Assembly (NCBI RefSeq): GCF_000499845.2
Contig: NC_023758.2
Coordinates: 23,363,366-23,427,365, forward strand
Reading direction: 5' to 3'
Origin: Phaseolus vulgaris
Lineage: Eukaryota; Streptophyta; Magnoliopsida; Fabales; Fabaceae
Length of the DNA: 64,000 nt
Every line of letters starts with the position of its first letter. Position 1 is the first letter of the stretch. Shown here piece by piece: positions 46,693-58,256 of this stretch. The notes under the pieces are model-generated. The model ran no database searches, had not been told where the DNA came from, and saw nothing but the letters and a program-made list of their open reading frames with translations. Made by a program: the position numbers and the translations under genes.

Positions 46693-48486
46693 CTAAAGAA
46701 GTGTGGCAGTGCATGCAAGTGTTCCTTTACAAATTAAAAGGCTTGAAGGTTGTTCAACAAGAAACATATTTTCAAATGTATTCTCAACTTTTTCTTCTTG
46801 TTGAATGACCTTGTGGGAAGGAACACCCTTCTCCCATGCCTTTTGCTCCCTAAGGGCTTTTTGTTTTTTTTTCTCTTCATCCCTCTTTTGTTTCATTTGT
46901 ACTTGATCTTTTACCACTTGTGAATGTGATAAAGGATTAAGTATAAACTTCTTTTCTTTGTGGGTGAAGGTAATCTCATTGGTTAGACCATTGTGCATAG
47001 TTTTCTTGTCAAATTGCCAAGGTCTACCCAACAAGATGTGACAAGCTTCCATGGGAACTACATCACATAAAATGTTATCTTTGTAGTTGCCCACAAAAAA
47101 CTCGACTTTCACTTGCTTGTCTACAATTAGTTCCCCATCTTCATTGATCCATTGAAGTTTGTAAGGTTTAGGATGAAAAACTAATTGTAGATTTAGCTTT
47201 TCAACCATTATAGCGCTACAACAATTGTAGCAAGAGCCACTATCCACAATGAGAGAACAAACATTTTCTAAAACTTTGCATCTTGTATGAAAAATGTTCT
47301 CTCTTTGTGTCTCTAGGTTCACGCTAGATTGGTTGTTGAAGGTTCTTTTAATCATCACTAATTCCCCCTCACATGGATATACTATCTCATTATTCTCCTC
47401 CTTTTTCCCACTAGGTTCATCATCATAGCTACTATACTCATCTACCCCTTTTAAAAACAAAGTTCTTTGGTTTGGGCATTGAGCTTGAACATGACCTTTA
47501 CTATAACATTTAAAGCATTTGACATCCCTAGTACGGATGGGTGGAGTGAACACATCTTTTCCTACACTCTTGGGAGTTTCTCTTGGTTTTTCTCTAAGTA
47601 CACTTTCCTCCCTTTTATACTCTCTTTTTGGATAAGAGTTAGAGTATGAGCCTTGCCTACGACTTGAAGTTTTCCTCAAATTTTGTTGCTCAACTTTGAT
47701 ACACAATTGAATTAAATCATTCAAGTCTTGGTAGGGTAAGAGTTCAACTCTATCTCTAGTCTCAAGGTTAAACCCACTTAAGAATCTAGCTATGGTGGTG
47801 GGTTCAGACTCTGTAATTGAGGCTCTCATCATGTATAATTCCATTTTCTGCCTATATTCCTCTACACTCATGGTCTTTTGTTGGAGTCTTTGGAGCTTGT
47901 CCATTAACTCCTTATTATAGTAGGAGGGAATATGACGGCGTCTTAAGGCTCCCCAAAGGTCATTCCAATACTCTATGGGAGGATCCTTATGAAGACACCT
48001 ATCTCTCTCAAGGGTCGTCCACCAATACACAACATTGCCTTGAAAACTTAGAGTGGCTAAGGGTACTTTTCTTTCTTCACTTACTCTATGGCAAACAAAC
48101 AATTGTTCTACTTTCATCTCCCAATCTAAATAAACTTCTACATTTTCTTTTCCATGGAAATGAGGTAGATCTACCCTAACCTCTTTTGGTCTTTCTCTTT
48201 CTTTTCTTCTTCTTCTAGTTCTCCTAGGGGGTGGTTGATCGTATTCATTTATCCTAAGACTTTCTTCCCCAAAAGATTCATGATTTTTAGAACTAGATGC
48301 ATGTGAACTTTTTTTGGATTTATTAGAGTTTTCATCCCTTTCTTTAGCCATTTTCAGCTCTTTAATTTGTTCCTCGTGTTCCAAATGTCTATATGAGAGT
48401 GATTGAAAGTCCTTTGCTAATTGATTTAAATGAGTTTTAATGAACTTTATATCACTTTTACTAGATTTAGAAGAATGAGCTGACAT
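46693..48486 (-). CDS. Gypsy gag-protease, open reading frame
   Basis: 597 codons without a stop: the longest open Gypsy frame in the window. The N-terminus (about residues 1-90) is charged and helical. The capsid-type Retro_trans_gag region follows (LPHFHGKENVEVYLDWEMKV, about 110-250). Then come one zinc knuckle CFKCYSKGHVQAQC and an aspartic protease motif IVDSGSCYNCC, with DSG where the catalytic Asp sits. The C-terminus is Lys/Glu-rich. A TAG ends the frame just before the RT-coding part, so Gag-Pol would need readthrough or the TAG is a decay stop. A solo LTR lies 28 bp upstream of the ATG, which should separate it from its promoter. Confidence 0.8.
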   Translation of the reverse strand: MSAHSSKSSKSDIKFIKTHLNQLAKDFQSLSYRHLEHEEQIKELKMAKERDENSNKSKKSSHASSSKNHESFGEESLRINEYDQPPPRRTRRRRKERERPKEVRVDLPHFHGKENVEVYLDWEMKVEQLFVCHRVSEERKVPLATLSFQGNVVYWWTTLERDRCLHKDPPIEYWNDLWGALRRRHIPSYYNKELMDKLQRLQQKTMSVEEYRQKMELYMMRASITESEPTTIARFLSGFNLETRDRVELLPYQDLNDLIQLCIKVEQQNLRKTSSRRQGSYSNSYPKREYKREESVLREKPRETPKSVGKDVFTPPIRTRDVKCFKCYSKGHVQAQCPNQRTLFLKGVDEYSSYDDEPSGKKEENNEIVYPCEGELVMIKRTFNNQSSVNLETQRENIFHTRCKVLENVCSLIVDSGSCYNCCSAIMVEKLNLQLVFHPKPYKLQWINEDGELIVDKQVKVEFFVGNYKDNILCDVVPMEACHILLGRPWQFDKKTMHNGLTNEITFTHKEKKFILNPLSHSQVVKDQVQMKQKRDEEKKKQKALREQKAWEKGVPSHKVIQQEEKVENTFENMFLVEQPSSLLICKGTLACTATLL

Positions 48487-48513
48487 GATTAAAGCTATGT
48501 GTTGTAAGTATGT

Positions 48514-49652
48514 TGTTGAACCAAGTGGTGTTCAATGTTTTGAAGAATCCAAATCCTTTGAAGGATGATGAAGCCTCTGCTTTGCTTGATGCTGCTGTGC
48601 TGGTTTAAGCTTTGTTCTAGGGTAGTTCAATGTTGTAATCAACCCTTGGATTAAATCTCAAAGCAATTAGCATCTCAATTTTATCAAAGCAAAATGTTTT
48701 TCAAACTAAGTTGAAACAACCGATTGTTTTGTCGAAACAACTGATTGTTTACACTTAGGTGTTTTGAGAAAGTTTGAAAACTGTTTTTGAATGGTGATTT
48801 TGTTAAGTAACAAAAGAACCGATTGATTTGAGGAAACAATCGATTGTTTGTTTTAAAACTATAACAGAAAAACTGTTTTCTTTGACTGAGCTTTAAATGC
48901 TTTAACTGAATATGCTTCAGTCATTAAATGCTTTGACCAATCTATTTTAAATGCAATTAAGAGTTTGTTAAGATTTGATAACAAACTATATTCTTAGATA
49001 TATTCTGAAAAAACTGTTTTTATGTTTTAAGAATCTTGAAACAAAGTTTTGATCTAAGAGTTTTTCAAAGAGTTATGAGATTGCAAAAGTATTGAGAGAT
49101 TGATCAAGGTGCTGAATAGGATTTTACTTGTATTGATTTCAGATATTCATCTGTAACAAGTGTAATCTTTGTAAACTGCTGAACAATTCGTGTGTGTGTT
49201 TTGCTGAGATTGGCTGGGTGTTCTTGAGGTGTTCAAGATCAACAATCTTAGTGTTGGCCAAGGAGAGTGTGTTTCTTGAGGTGTTCAAGGTCATTCTCTT
49301 GGTTGTGGTGTAATGGATCAAGTGGTGATTGCTTAGTGGATATCCTCAGGGTTTCTGAGAAGACTGGATGTAGCTCTTGTTTGGAGTGAACCAGTATAAA
49401 CAACTGTGTACAATTTCTCTATCCCTATCTCTTTAATTCAGTTTTGTTATTTTGGAACTGACATAAACAACCGATTGTTTCGCTAAAACAACTGATTGTT
49501 TTTCCAGCTTTGTGCTTTTGCTGTTTGTTTTGGAAAAACTGAGTCCTTAATCAAGGTTTCTTTCAAAGTATTTTCATTCTAAGGTTAAAAGTTTGCGAAA
49601 ATCTTTCTTAAACAATTCACCCCCCTCTCGTTTAAGGCCATATATTCTAACA
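48514..49652 (+). mobile_element. Solo Copia LTR just upstream of gag
   Basis: 1139 bp, TGTTGAACCAAG to ATTCTAACA, perfect TSD TATGT (48509-48513, 49653-49657). Same family as 13062-14134. Contains repeated AACCGATTGTTT-type motifs. Confidence 0.9.
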
Positions 49653-49657
49653 TATGT

Positions 49658-51450
49658 TACCTAAAAAAAGACAAGGAAGGTAGTGAAGGTAGCTTTCGAA
49701 GAAAGAGAGGTGGATCACTAGGATATCTTAAGTACCATGTCTTTCTTTGCCAAAACCTATCCCTCAAGACTTGTCACAACTCTTTTTCTAAGTAATTTAC
49801 TTAGATCACAATTAAGAATGAAAAACACAATTTTATGCAAGAAAAATGCAAACAAATAAACAATACAAAGCAAGTAAACAATGCAAAGCAATTAACTAAA
49901 ACACAATTAAATTTTACTAACTAGAAAGCTTTAAAGCTAGGCGTATCCTAAGGTGAGGCTTCTAGACACTTAGAGCCATTGAAGACACACTCACCGTCTA
50001 ATGCGTAATTATTCCACTAATTAATCAAGATTTAATGCAATTACAATTCAAAATAAATAAAATGGAAATGGGATTACAAAAGGAAATTTAGAATTCCTAT
50101 TCTATAACTTCTTTTGGCATTTTGGTACTCCTTTTTGTTGTAACTTTTGCTATTAGCACCCACTCTTTGTGTATTTTTGTAATCTCACTTGTTGCATCAC
50201 TCTTGTTCAACCTCTCAAGTATAATCAAATTAAGTCTTCAAAACAACACCTACTAAGTAATAACGGACTCACCACAAAGATTAATTCCAAACTTAACCAA
50301 GCACCACTTTGGAAAACTTTCACCAAGGTCAACAAATTTAAAGCAAAGAAACAATTCAATTTGGATTTTGGACAATAGTAAATGGAGTAATAATATGACA
50401 ACTTGAAAGAGTAATTGAATGAAATTAACAAGCAAGAAAAATAAGGCACTCAACAAAAGGTAGCACAGAAATTGAACCTAAAGAATGACACTAGAATTGA
50501 TTAATAAAACCGAAACAGTACTACTGGAATTTTGAGGTGTAAAATACGTGACTTAAAAGATTTATGCTGAGCTATATACTTTGAATTTGAATTTTAAATT
50601 TAAATCACAAGCAGTTCAAGATCTTAGAAAAATTTTGGCGCTGGAATCACACCAAAACAATACACCAATTAACTGTGATAAAAATTTTAAATCTGTTGCC
50701 AAATCATCGTTTCTGTTCGCGCTAGAATGCAAACTTTTTCTATTTGATTGATCATTTTTTTCTATTTTGAATTTTGACTCACTTTTGTTTTCTTTTTTTT
50801 CTAACACATCAACCCGTTTAGATCCAGAATTTCATAATTTTTCTCCAACGAATTTTAATTTCATAAGCAAAAAACAGCCAACACAAAATCAAAATAGAGG
50901 AATCCTAATTCTGGAATTAAAAACAGTTTTAAGAAACTTCAAAAACACAATAGAAGTGATGTATAGGAACTTGTGTGGATCTAGCACTCAAGCATGAATT
51001 CAAATCTAAAAATTAAAATGCACCAGAGGATCAAACACAAAATTATAAATCTGGACTCAAATTTAAAATCAAGCAACCAAAATTATCAAAAACAGCACTA
51101 CATGAAATTGATGACAATTTAGGAGAAACATGACTTGACAAAACACAATTGGATTCAAAAATTAAAATGACTCAAATCAACACAATATGAACCGATTAAA
51201 ATGGCAATAAAGACTCAAATAAACCAAAAACAGAACAACAACACAAAAATATAGGAATCCTACACAAAATTGCACAAGGATTGCTCAAGAACAATTGAAC
51301 AAGATGAACTGATTGGAATTTCCAAACAACACACCAATTCAAAACGAAAATTAAAAAACAGCAAGACAATATGGAAGTGATGAACAACAAGGATTTAAGA
51401 AGAACACAAAATTAAAATCAAGATAAGTCATTTATCTCTTGAAGACCACA
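49658..51450 (-). other. Gypsy 5' leader, non-coding
   Basis: About 1.8 kb between PBS and the solo LTR, AT-rich, with no long frame on the minus strand. Long leaders are usual for plant Gypsy elements. Confidence 0.6.
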
Positions 51451-51463
51451 GCTCATGATACCA
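51451..51463 (-). other. Primer binding site of the Gypsy element
   Basis: TGGTATCATGAGC on the minus strand, two bases inside the 5' LTR; close to the initiator tRNA-Met complement TGGTATCAGAGC with changes in the middle. Confidence 0.8.
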
Positions 51464-51465
51464 AA

Positions 51466-52192
51466 TGATGGAAGAGTGCCTTCATTCTTTGGAGAATTGT
51501 TGGTGAAGTTGACGGAAGCTCAATGGATGTGCACGGACAAGGCTCTCCTAGAAGATGATGGTTGCCTTGGAGGTGAAGGTTAGGTATGAAGGTTGAGTGG
51601 TGAGGCCATCTCACTTTGGTAGAATGAAAGTTTAAAGATCAATTGTTTATCCTAGAGAGGTAGGAGACAAGTCGTGAGATTGACACAAAATTGGCAGCAA
51701 TTCACTATTAGATTAATCTTGTGAAAACATGAACCAAGCCACTCATTATATAGCAAGTGAGGGCTGATTTGAATCAAAGAAAATAGGAGGGAAATTCAAA
51801 CTAAACTACTTTGAAATTGGCACCTAATGAAGCAGATGGAAAGCATGTTCAATGACTTGGAACGTGCACTCCTAATGGGCTTGCCTAGGACCGACCTAGG
51901 TTAAATTAAGAGTTTTAAGAAACCTTAATTTTAACCTAGGTTGATATTTAGGTACCAATTTTCATTTTAACAAAAATTATAAATGAAATTTCCTATGCTA
52001 ATTTTGACAAGAATTTAAATTCTACTTTACACTAGAATTCATGGCATCTTGAACATGTATAGGAAGGTTTCTCTGCCATCAGTTGCAGTATTCCAATCTT
52101 CTTGAACCTTCTTAGATATGGCTCTAGTGGTTGGCCCAATTCTACACTTTGGTGGGCTTGCATTTGAGTGGGTGCTTGGGCCTCTTCCATCA
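51466..52192 (-). repeat. 5' LTR of the 41518-52192 Gypsy element
   Basis: 727 bp and uninterrupted. Differences from the 3' LTR are few and mostly transitions, suggesting a younger insertion than the Tat elements around it. Confidence 0.92.
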
Positions 52193-53111
52193 CTCACCCT
52201 CACCCAAACGAGCGGCGAAGGCGGTTGAGCCCTCCGAGATCGAGCGCGTGATGGAGGTCTTGATGTCGCCCCTAGCTCTTATAGGGGGACATGCAATTTA
52301 CTCGAGGGGTGCGTCTGGCACTTCCCGAGACCACTCGAGAGCTGAGATGAGGTGGCCGTGATGTCACCATGGTCCTGCTGGGGTTCTGAGAAAGAGAGCC
52401 TCATGCCGAGGAGATATCTTGGCTGGAGCATGAAGTGGCCAAAACGTCGGGCCATTTGATGCAGTCTTTGGCTGCCAACTTCGACCCTTTGAAGAGGTTG
52501 GACTCGGAGGTGGCTGAGAAGGAGAGAGCTCCGTAGGAGGCTACTGAGGCTGAACGTCGCTTGGCGAAGGTGGAGGCCGAGATGGCGAGGGTGGTGGCTG
52601 AAAACACCCAGCTGAAGAAAATAGCTGAGGAGAAGGATGAGAAATTCTCATCCTCAGCAACCGAGTTGGCCACCCTCAAAGCTGCTAAGGACGAGGTCGA
52701 GGCAGAGCTGGATCACAACTTTGATCAGATCGACGAGTTGCTGAAGCAGAGCTTCCTTCGAACTGTTTGCCATGCTCATGTGCTTTACGGAGGGTCGCCG
52801 ACCTCTGGTCACTTCGATCTTGATTGAAGTGTACCAAGGTCGGATCATGCCCATTGCCGAGATAAAGGCTTTGGCGAGGCAGCAAGATGGGCCGACCGAA
52901 GGCAAGGAAGATGAAGACAATCAAGATTAGATTCGCCTTTGGCCGGGTTGTGGCCTTTTGCTTTCTAGTTTCTCTCTCCTTCGAGGCTGTGGTGTGGCCT
53001 CCCCCCTTTTGCTATTAATATATCAGTTTTTTCTTTTACATTGTACCATAAGTCTAATTGAATTTTAAGGAAAAATTTCACAAGTTAAAAATGTAAGTCT
53101 GCATTTGATTG

Positions 53112-53805
53112 GGCTATCGGCCTTCAATGCGAGCCTTTAATTTGAACAAGTTGAATTGGCGATCGGCCTTTAATGTCATTGCTTAATCGAACAAGTTAAA
53201 TGGGTGATCGGCCTTCACTGCGAATGCTTAATCGAACAAGTTAAATAGGCAATTGACCTTCAACGCGAATCCATAACTTGATTTTAAGTTTATTTGTGCC
53301 AATTTAAGAGGTTAACTTGGGTGTGTTGATCGGTGTCGGCAGGGTATGCCAGTTATGGCTATATCCAGACCCAACCGAGTGACAGGTGTTGACAGGGTAT
53401 GCCGGTTAAGGCTTTGTCTAGACCAAACCTAGTTGAGTGGTGCGAATGGGTATGTCGGTTAGGGTTTCATCCAGACCGAACCGAGTGAGAGGTTTTGGCA
53501 TGGTATGCCGATTAAGGCTTCATCCAGACCAAACCTAGTTGAGCGGTGTCGGCAGAGTATGCGGGTTAGGGCTTCATCCAGACCGAACCAAGTGAGAGGT
53601 GTTGGTGGGGTATGCCGGTTAAGGCTTCGTCCAGACCAAACCTGGTTGAGCGGTGTCGGCAGGGTATGCCGGTTAGGGCTTCATCCAGACCGAACCGAGT
53701 GAGAGGTGTTGGCAGGGTATGTCGAATAAGGCTTCATTCAGACTAAACCTAGTTGAGCAGTGTCGGCAGGGTATGCCGGTTAGGGCTTCATCCAGACTGA
53801 ACTGA
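53112..53805. repeat. Two tandem arrays between pol and the antisense ORF (inner Tat)
   Basis: 53112-53275: about four copies of a 45-bp unit with GATCGGCCTTC and AATCGAACAAGTTAAAT. 53331-53805: about nine copies of a 53-bp unit with GTGTCGGCAGGGTATGCCGG and CTTCATCCAGACC, in which copies ending AAACCTAGTTGAGCG alternate with copies ending GAACCGAGTGAGAG, a two-unit higher-order pattern. Confidence 0.85.
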
Positions 53806-53889
53806 GGCTTTGAGGGAGAGAAATGCTAGTACTTTGAGAAAAACACCTCGTTAAAACCTCCCTGAAAGGGTGAGGAAAGAGTGCGTGAT

Positions 53890-56800
53890 TTTATTTCTTT
53901 CAACTATAATAGAAATTAAGGTGCATGGCATTCCACGTCCTTGGTACAATTTTTTCTGATAGCCATTCTAAGTGATAAACTCCCCCTTTGCGACTTCTCG
54001 AACTCAGAAAGGTCCCTCCCAGTTGCATCAGAATTTCCCTTCATTTCTTCTCGCATCGCTGCACATTCTCCAGACGAGGTCTCCCTTCTGGAAGCTCCTT
54101 GGTCGGACTTTTGTGTTGTAATGTCTTGACGCCCGAAGCTTGCATGCGGTCTCCCGAATCTTGCTCTTGTCACGAAACTCACTTACCAAGTCGAGGTTGA
54201 CCACTAGGCTTTCCTCGTTTAGGGTGAGGTCAACCATTTGCCTTCGTATGGTGGGTCGCCCACTTCGACCGAGATCATTGCCTAAGTTCTGTATGTCAAG
54301 CTGTATGGCATTTCCTGCGTGGTTGTCAGGGGGTGCATCTGTACGCCCAGAGTACCTCTATAAGCTCTTCTGTCCATCGGCCTTTTTCTTTGCCAGGCGC
54401 TTCTTCAACTCGTTCAGTATGACCTTGTTTGCGGCCTCGACTTGCCCATTGGTTTGTGGGTGCTCGACCGAGGTCATGACTGATTTGATGTCGAGGTCGT
54501 CGTAAAAGGACTGAAGTCCTCGGTCAATGAATTGTCGGCTGTTGTCAGTTATTATTGTGTTGGGAATGTCGAATCGACACACGATGCTTCTCCAAATGAA
54601 ATTTTAAACGATTTTTGCCGAGATGGATGCGAGTGGCTCAGCCTCAATCCATTTTGTAAAGTAGTCGACTCTAACTAGGAGGAACTTGGTCTGCCCTTTT
54701 CCTGGCGTGAAGGGGTCGATGATGTCCATCCCCTATATGGCGAACGACCATGGAGAGATGAGATTGTGCAACTCTTCTGGCTTAGTATGGTGGAAGGGGC
54801 CAAACTCCTGGCATTTGGAACATTTTTTCACGTACTCGGCATAGTCTCCTAGGACGGTCGGCCAGTAATATCCTGCTCTCAGGACTTTAGAGGCCATCTT
54901 TCGTGCCCACGAGTGGTTTCCGCAGACTCCTTCGTGGATCTCGGTCAGGACGTACTCGGCCTGCTTGCTGGTGATGCATTTCAGCAAGGGGGCCGAGTAG
55001 CCTCTTCGGTATAAATCTCCGTTAATCATAGTGTACCGAGCACACTGTTGCTTCATTGTTTTTTCTTCTTCTAGCTTACAAGTGCCGTCCTCGAGGTATT
55101 GGATGATGAGGGTCATCTAGTTATGAGCTTTGGTCTTTATTGCCAGGCATTCGGTCTCTGACACACTATGGTGTCTTAGCCATATTTGTCTGACTGATCG
55201 TTGGTGGCTCTTCTTCTTTGTGACTGGCAGCCTAGACAAGGCATCAACCCTTTTGTTTTCTTCCCTTAGTATGTGCTCTAAGGGTGCCTTGTTGAACTGG
55301 ACGATGTTGTTTTGGGTAGCATGATAGTAGCGCTGTAGTAGGGGTTCCTTCACCTCGAACTCTCCCTTGACTTGGCTGACCATAACCTGGGAGTCGCTTT
55401 TGCACACGACCTCGCGTGCTCCCATGTCGTAGGCTAGGTTTAGCCCAACGAGCAAGGCCTCGTACTCGGCCTGGTTGGTGGTCGCCTTGAATCCAAACTG
55501 GAGTGCTTGCTCCAGGAGGAGATAGTTCGGCCATTCCAGGACGACTCTTGCTCCACACGCTGTTTTGTTGGATGAGCCATCCACGTAGATCGTCCACCCA
55601 ATCGACAAGGTGGGTAGCGGTGTGAGCTCGACTGAGAAGTCGACAAGGCACTGGGACTTGATAGCCTCCCTAGGTTGATTTCGGATGTCAAATTCGGACA
55701 ACTTGACTGACCATCTTATCATCCTCCTACAAGGTCGGGTTTAGACAACTTTAAAGATGCGGTTGTCGGTCCTTACAGTGATTGAATGATTTTGGAAGTG
55801 GGGGTGCATCCTCCTTGTTGTGAGGACCAAGACGAGCGCCACCTTTTTCGATCATCTAATATCTCGTCTCGACCGCATGAAGTGTCCGGCTGACGAAATA
55901 TATTGGTCGTTCCTCATCCTCAACCTCCTACACCAATGCAACACTGATTGCCTCCTCCGAGACTGCCAAGTATACCAGGATGGGTTGGTCGGGTCTCGAC
56001 TTCTGTATGATCGATGTAGATGTTAGGAAATCCTTCAACTGCTTGAAGATTTCCTCGCATCTGTCGTCCCAATCGAACTTGGAAGCCTTCCGAAGTTGTT
56101 GTACCATCAAACTCGTCCGCTCGGCCAGTCGGGGGACAAATCTGGAGAGGGTTGTCAGGTGCCCTAGGAGTTGTTGCACCTCCTTGATGTTCTTTGGACT
56201 TCTCATGCCGACTATGGCTTGACATTTGTCGGGGTTAGCCTCTATCCCCCTATGGGTGAGCATGAAGCCCAGGAATTTCCCTTCTTTAACCCCAAATGTG
56301 CACTTCTCGGGGTTGAGCTTCATGTTGGCTCCTCTGAGGGCTTTGAACACCTCCTCAAGGTCTTCCACATGTTGGTTAAAGGAGTCAAACTTCAACATGA
56401 TGTCAACTTCATACACCTATACACACCGGCCGATTAGTCCTTGGAAGATTTTGTCCATGAGGCGCTGGTAGGTCGCCCCTACGTTCTTGAGGCCGAACGG
56501 CATGACCTCGTAGTATTAGTTGGCATCGACCGTCATGAAGATCGTTTTCTCTTTGTCCTTGGGGTGCATACTTATTTGGTTGAAGCCAGAATAAGTGTCC
56601 ACGAAGCTTAGAATTTTATGGCCGTCTGCCCCATCTACCAGGCGGTCGATGTTCGGTAAGGGGTAGGAGTCTTTCGGACAGGCACTATTGAGGTTTTTGT
56701 AGTCGACACACATCCTCCAATTACCATTCGACTTGGTGACCATGGTGACATTGGCCAACCAAGTCGTGTACCGGGCTTCGCGTATGAACCCGACCGACAT

Positions 56801-58256
56801 GAGCTTCTCGGCTTTTGCCTTAGCTGCTAGGCGCTTTTCATCGCAGTAATTCCTCTTCTTCTGGGAGATCGGTCGTGCTTCCTTAAACACTAACAACTTG
56901 TGGATGATGATGTCCAGGCTTACGCCCGACATATCCGATGGTGTCCATGCAAATAGATCTACATTTTAAGCGTGGCATGCATTATGTCAGCATCGGCTAC
57001 TGCCAAGGTTGTTCCCACAGCGGTACTACACTCTTCATCCAGAAGCAAAACTCGTCTCAGCTCTTCTCTGGCCTCCAACCTGTCCTCGGACGCCCGTGGG
57101 TCTAGGTCTACCAACGCAATGGTTAGTTCTACTGACATCGGTCGAGCCTCCCGGGATGAGTGGTCCTTATGAAAGGATTTTCTCTTGGGAGAGATGTCGT
57201 TCCTCAAAGGTTTCACTTGGAGGCTTTCAGCATAGCATTCTCGTGCCTTCTTCTGGTCTACGTGGACTGTAAGGATATCTCCCGTTTACGACGGGAACTT
57301 CATTGCTAGGTGAGGAGTTGATGCGAATTCCATCAATCGATTGATGGACGGTCGCCCAAGGAGGATGTTATAGGAGGTATTGGCGTTGATTGCCAAATAC
57401 CAGATTCTTATCGTTTTGATGTTCTTCTCTTTACCGAAGGTGGTGTAGAGCTCAATGTAGCCCTTGGTACCCACCCTTGCACCCGAGAATCCGACTTCGT
57501 AAGGCACCATCTCGGCCTCAGGTATCCTCATAGCTTTAAACGTTTTCCAATAGAGGATGTCTACTGAACTCCCTTGGTCCACAAGGGTCTTCCTGATGGT
57601 AAATCGGTCTATATCGACCATTATCACCATGGGATCGTCCTGGCGATAATCCACGCCTTTGAAGTCGTCATCTATGAAGGTGATGGGTGGCATCCTCGTT
57701 CGGAATGTCATTGCATTCACCTGATGCAGTGCCCGCATGTGTTTCTTTCGGGCGCTGTTTGTACTTCCTCATCCGGCGAAGCCGCTAGCTATGGTGTTGA
57801 TAACCTCTCGGTTTCCTCTTCTTTCGGCCTCTCAGGGAGGGTCACCCTGCAAGGAGGGTCGTCTCTCCGAGACCGGCGGTCGTCCCTACGGTCTCGGTCA
57901 TCTCAGGCCCGTTGGGGTGATCTTCTTCTCTTAGATGGCTCTTTTTTGCGAGGTGAGCACCCTGTGTCTCGGCCATTCTTGAAAAATCGGCGTAGGTGCC
58001 CAGTCTGAATGAGTTCCTCAATCTTGTCCTTCAAAGCCTGGCATTCCTTAGTGGAGTGCCCGTTGTTATGATGGTACCGAAACTGCTTTCTTCGGTTGAC
58101 GTTGTTTGAACAGGCCATCTTCCTGGGAGAAGGGATCAAATATGTGTTGAGTGCCTCGTCCAGGATTCTTCCCCTCTCGGTTGTCAGGGGGGTGTATCTC
58201 GAGAACCGACTTCCTCGATCCCTATTGTCTCTGTGTCTGTCACCCCGAGAGATCAA
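53890..58256 (-). pseudogene. Inner Tat-type gag-pol
   Basis: From 58256 down the minus strand: gag end with a damaged zinc-knuckle-like FRYHHNNGHSTKEC; protease around 57738-57286 (VDQGSSVDILYW); RT 56932-55928 with WRMCVDYKNLNSACP and, further on, LNPEKCTFGVKEGKFLGF. The YxDD region near 56420-56516 is disrupted. RNase H is 55722-55117 (IYVDGSSNKTACGARVVLEW), H2C2 and integrase start 55116-54733, and integrase 54582-54358 (PNTIITDNSRQFIDRG) then 54237-54028 (KGDLVWRMCSDARRNEGKF). Base composition is much GC-richer than the other elements. Several stops separate the parts. Confidence 0.85.

Larger units (their letters stand above)
41518..52192 (-). mobile_element. Complete Ty3-Gypsy element with two later insertions
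   Basis: The 5' LTR is 52192-51466 and the 3' LTR 44058-41518, both bounded by TGATGGAAGA and TCTTCCATCA-type ends. Flanks are CTCGC (41513-41517) and CTCAC (52193-52197), a TSD differing by one CpG transition. PBS, gag-protease, RT, RNase H, integrase and polypurine tract are all in order on the minus strand. Solo LTRs sit at 41734-43541 and 48514-49652. No chromodomain seen. Confidence 0.93.
40931..52930 (+). pseudogene. Antisense extra ORF of the inner Tat element (Transposase_28-like, coiled coil)
   Basis: Blocks on the + strand, opposite to pol. 40931-41100 reads KRFKERFVKV, then ATYFFDKAGRSRFPLYC. 41104-41217 reads DELNVLSLLDALLRKLPTRR. A GT-AG intron spans 41218-41287. Then MDAYRKQATETKG to 41517, where a Gypsy element interrupts. 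It resumes at 52198 with AKAVEPSEIERVMEVLMSP, then a coiled coil (about 52540-52770, AKVEAEMARVVAENTQLKKI) and QSFLRTVCHAHVLYGG near 52744-52791, ending about 52927. Tat-lineage elements are known to carry extra ORFs between pol and the 3' LTR, some antisense with this domain type; their function is unknown. Stops and frameshifts break this copy. Confidence 0.65.
40356..58256 (-). mobile_element. Inner Tat-type Gypsy element, inverted and truncated at both ends
   Basis: On the minus strand from 58256 down lie the gag end, protease, RT, RNase H and integrase (to about 53890). Next come tandem repeats (53112-53805), an antisense spliced ORF (52930 to 40931, split by another transposon), a polypurine tract (CTGGGGGGCAAG, about 40531-40520) and the first about 160 bp of a 3' LTR starting TGTACTGG at 40519. 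The 5' LTR, PBS and most of gag are missing. The pieces total about 7.2 kb without the 41518-52192 insertion. Confidence 0.7.

Noticed and set aside
55130..57272. Many + strand frames opposite the inner Tat pol
   Set aside because: Shadows of the minus-strand polyprotein, favoured by its higher GC content.
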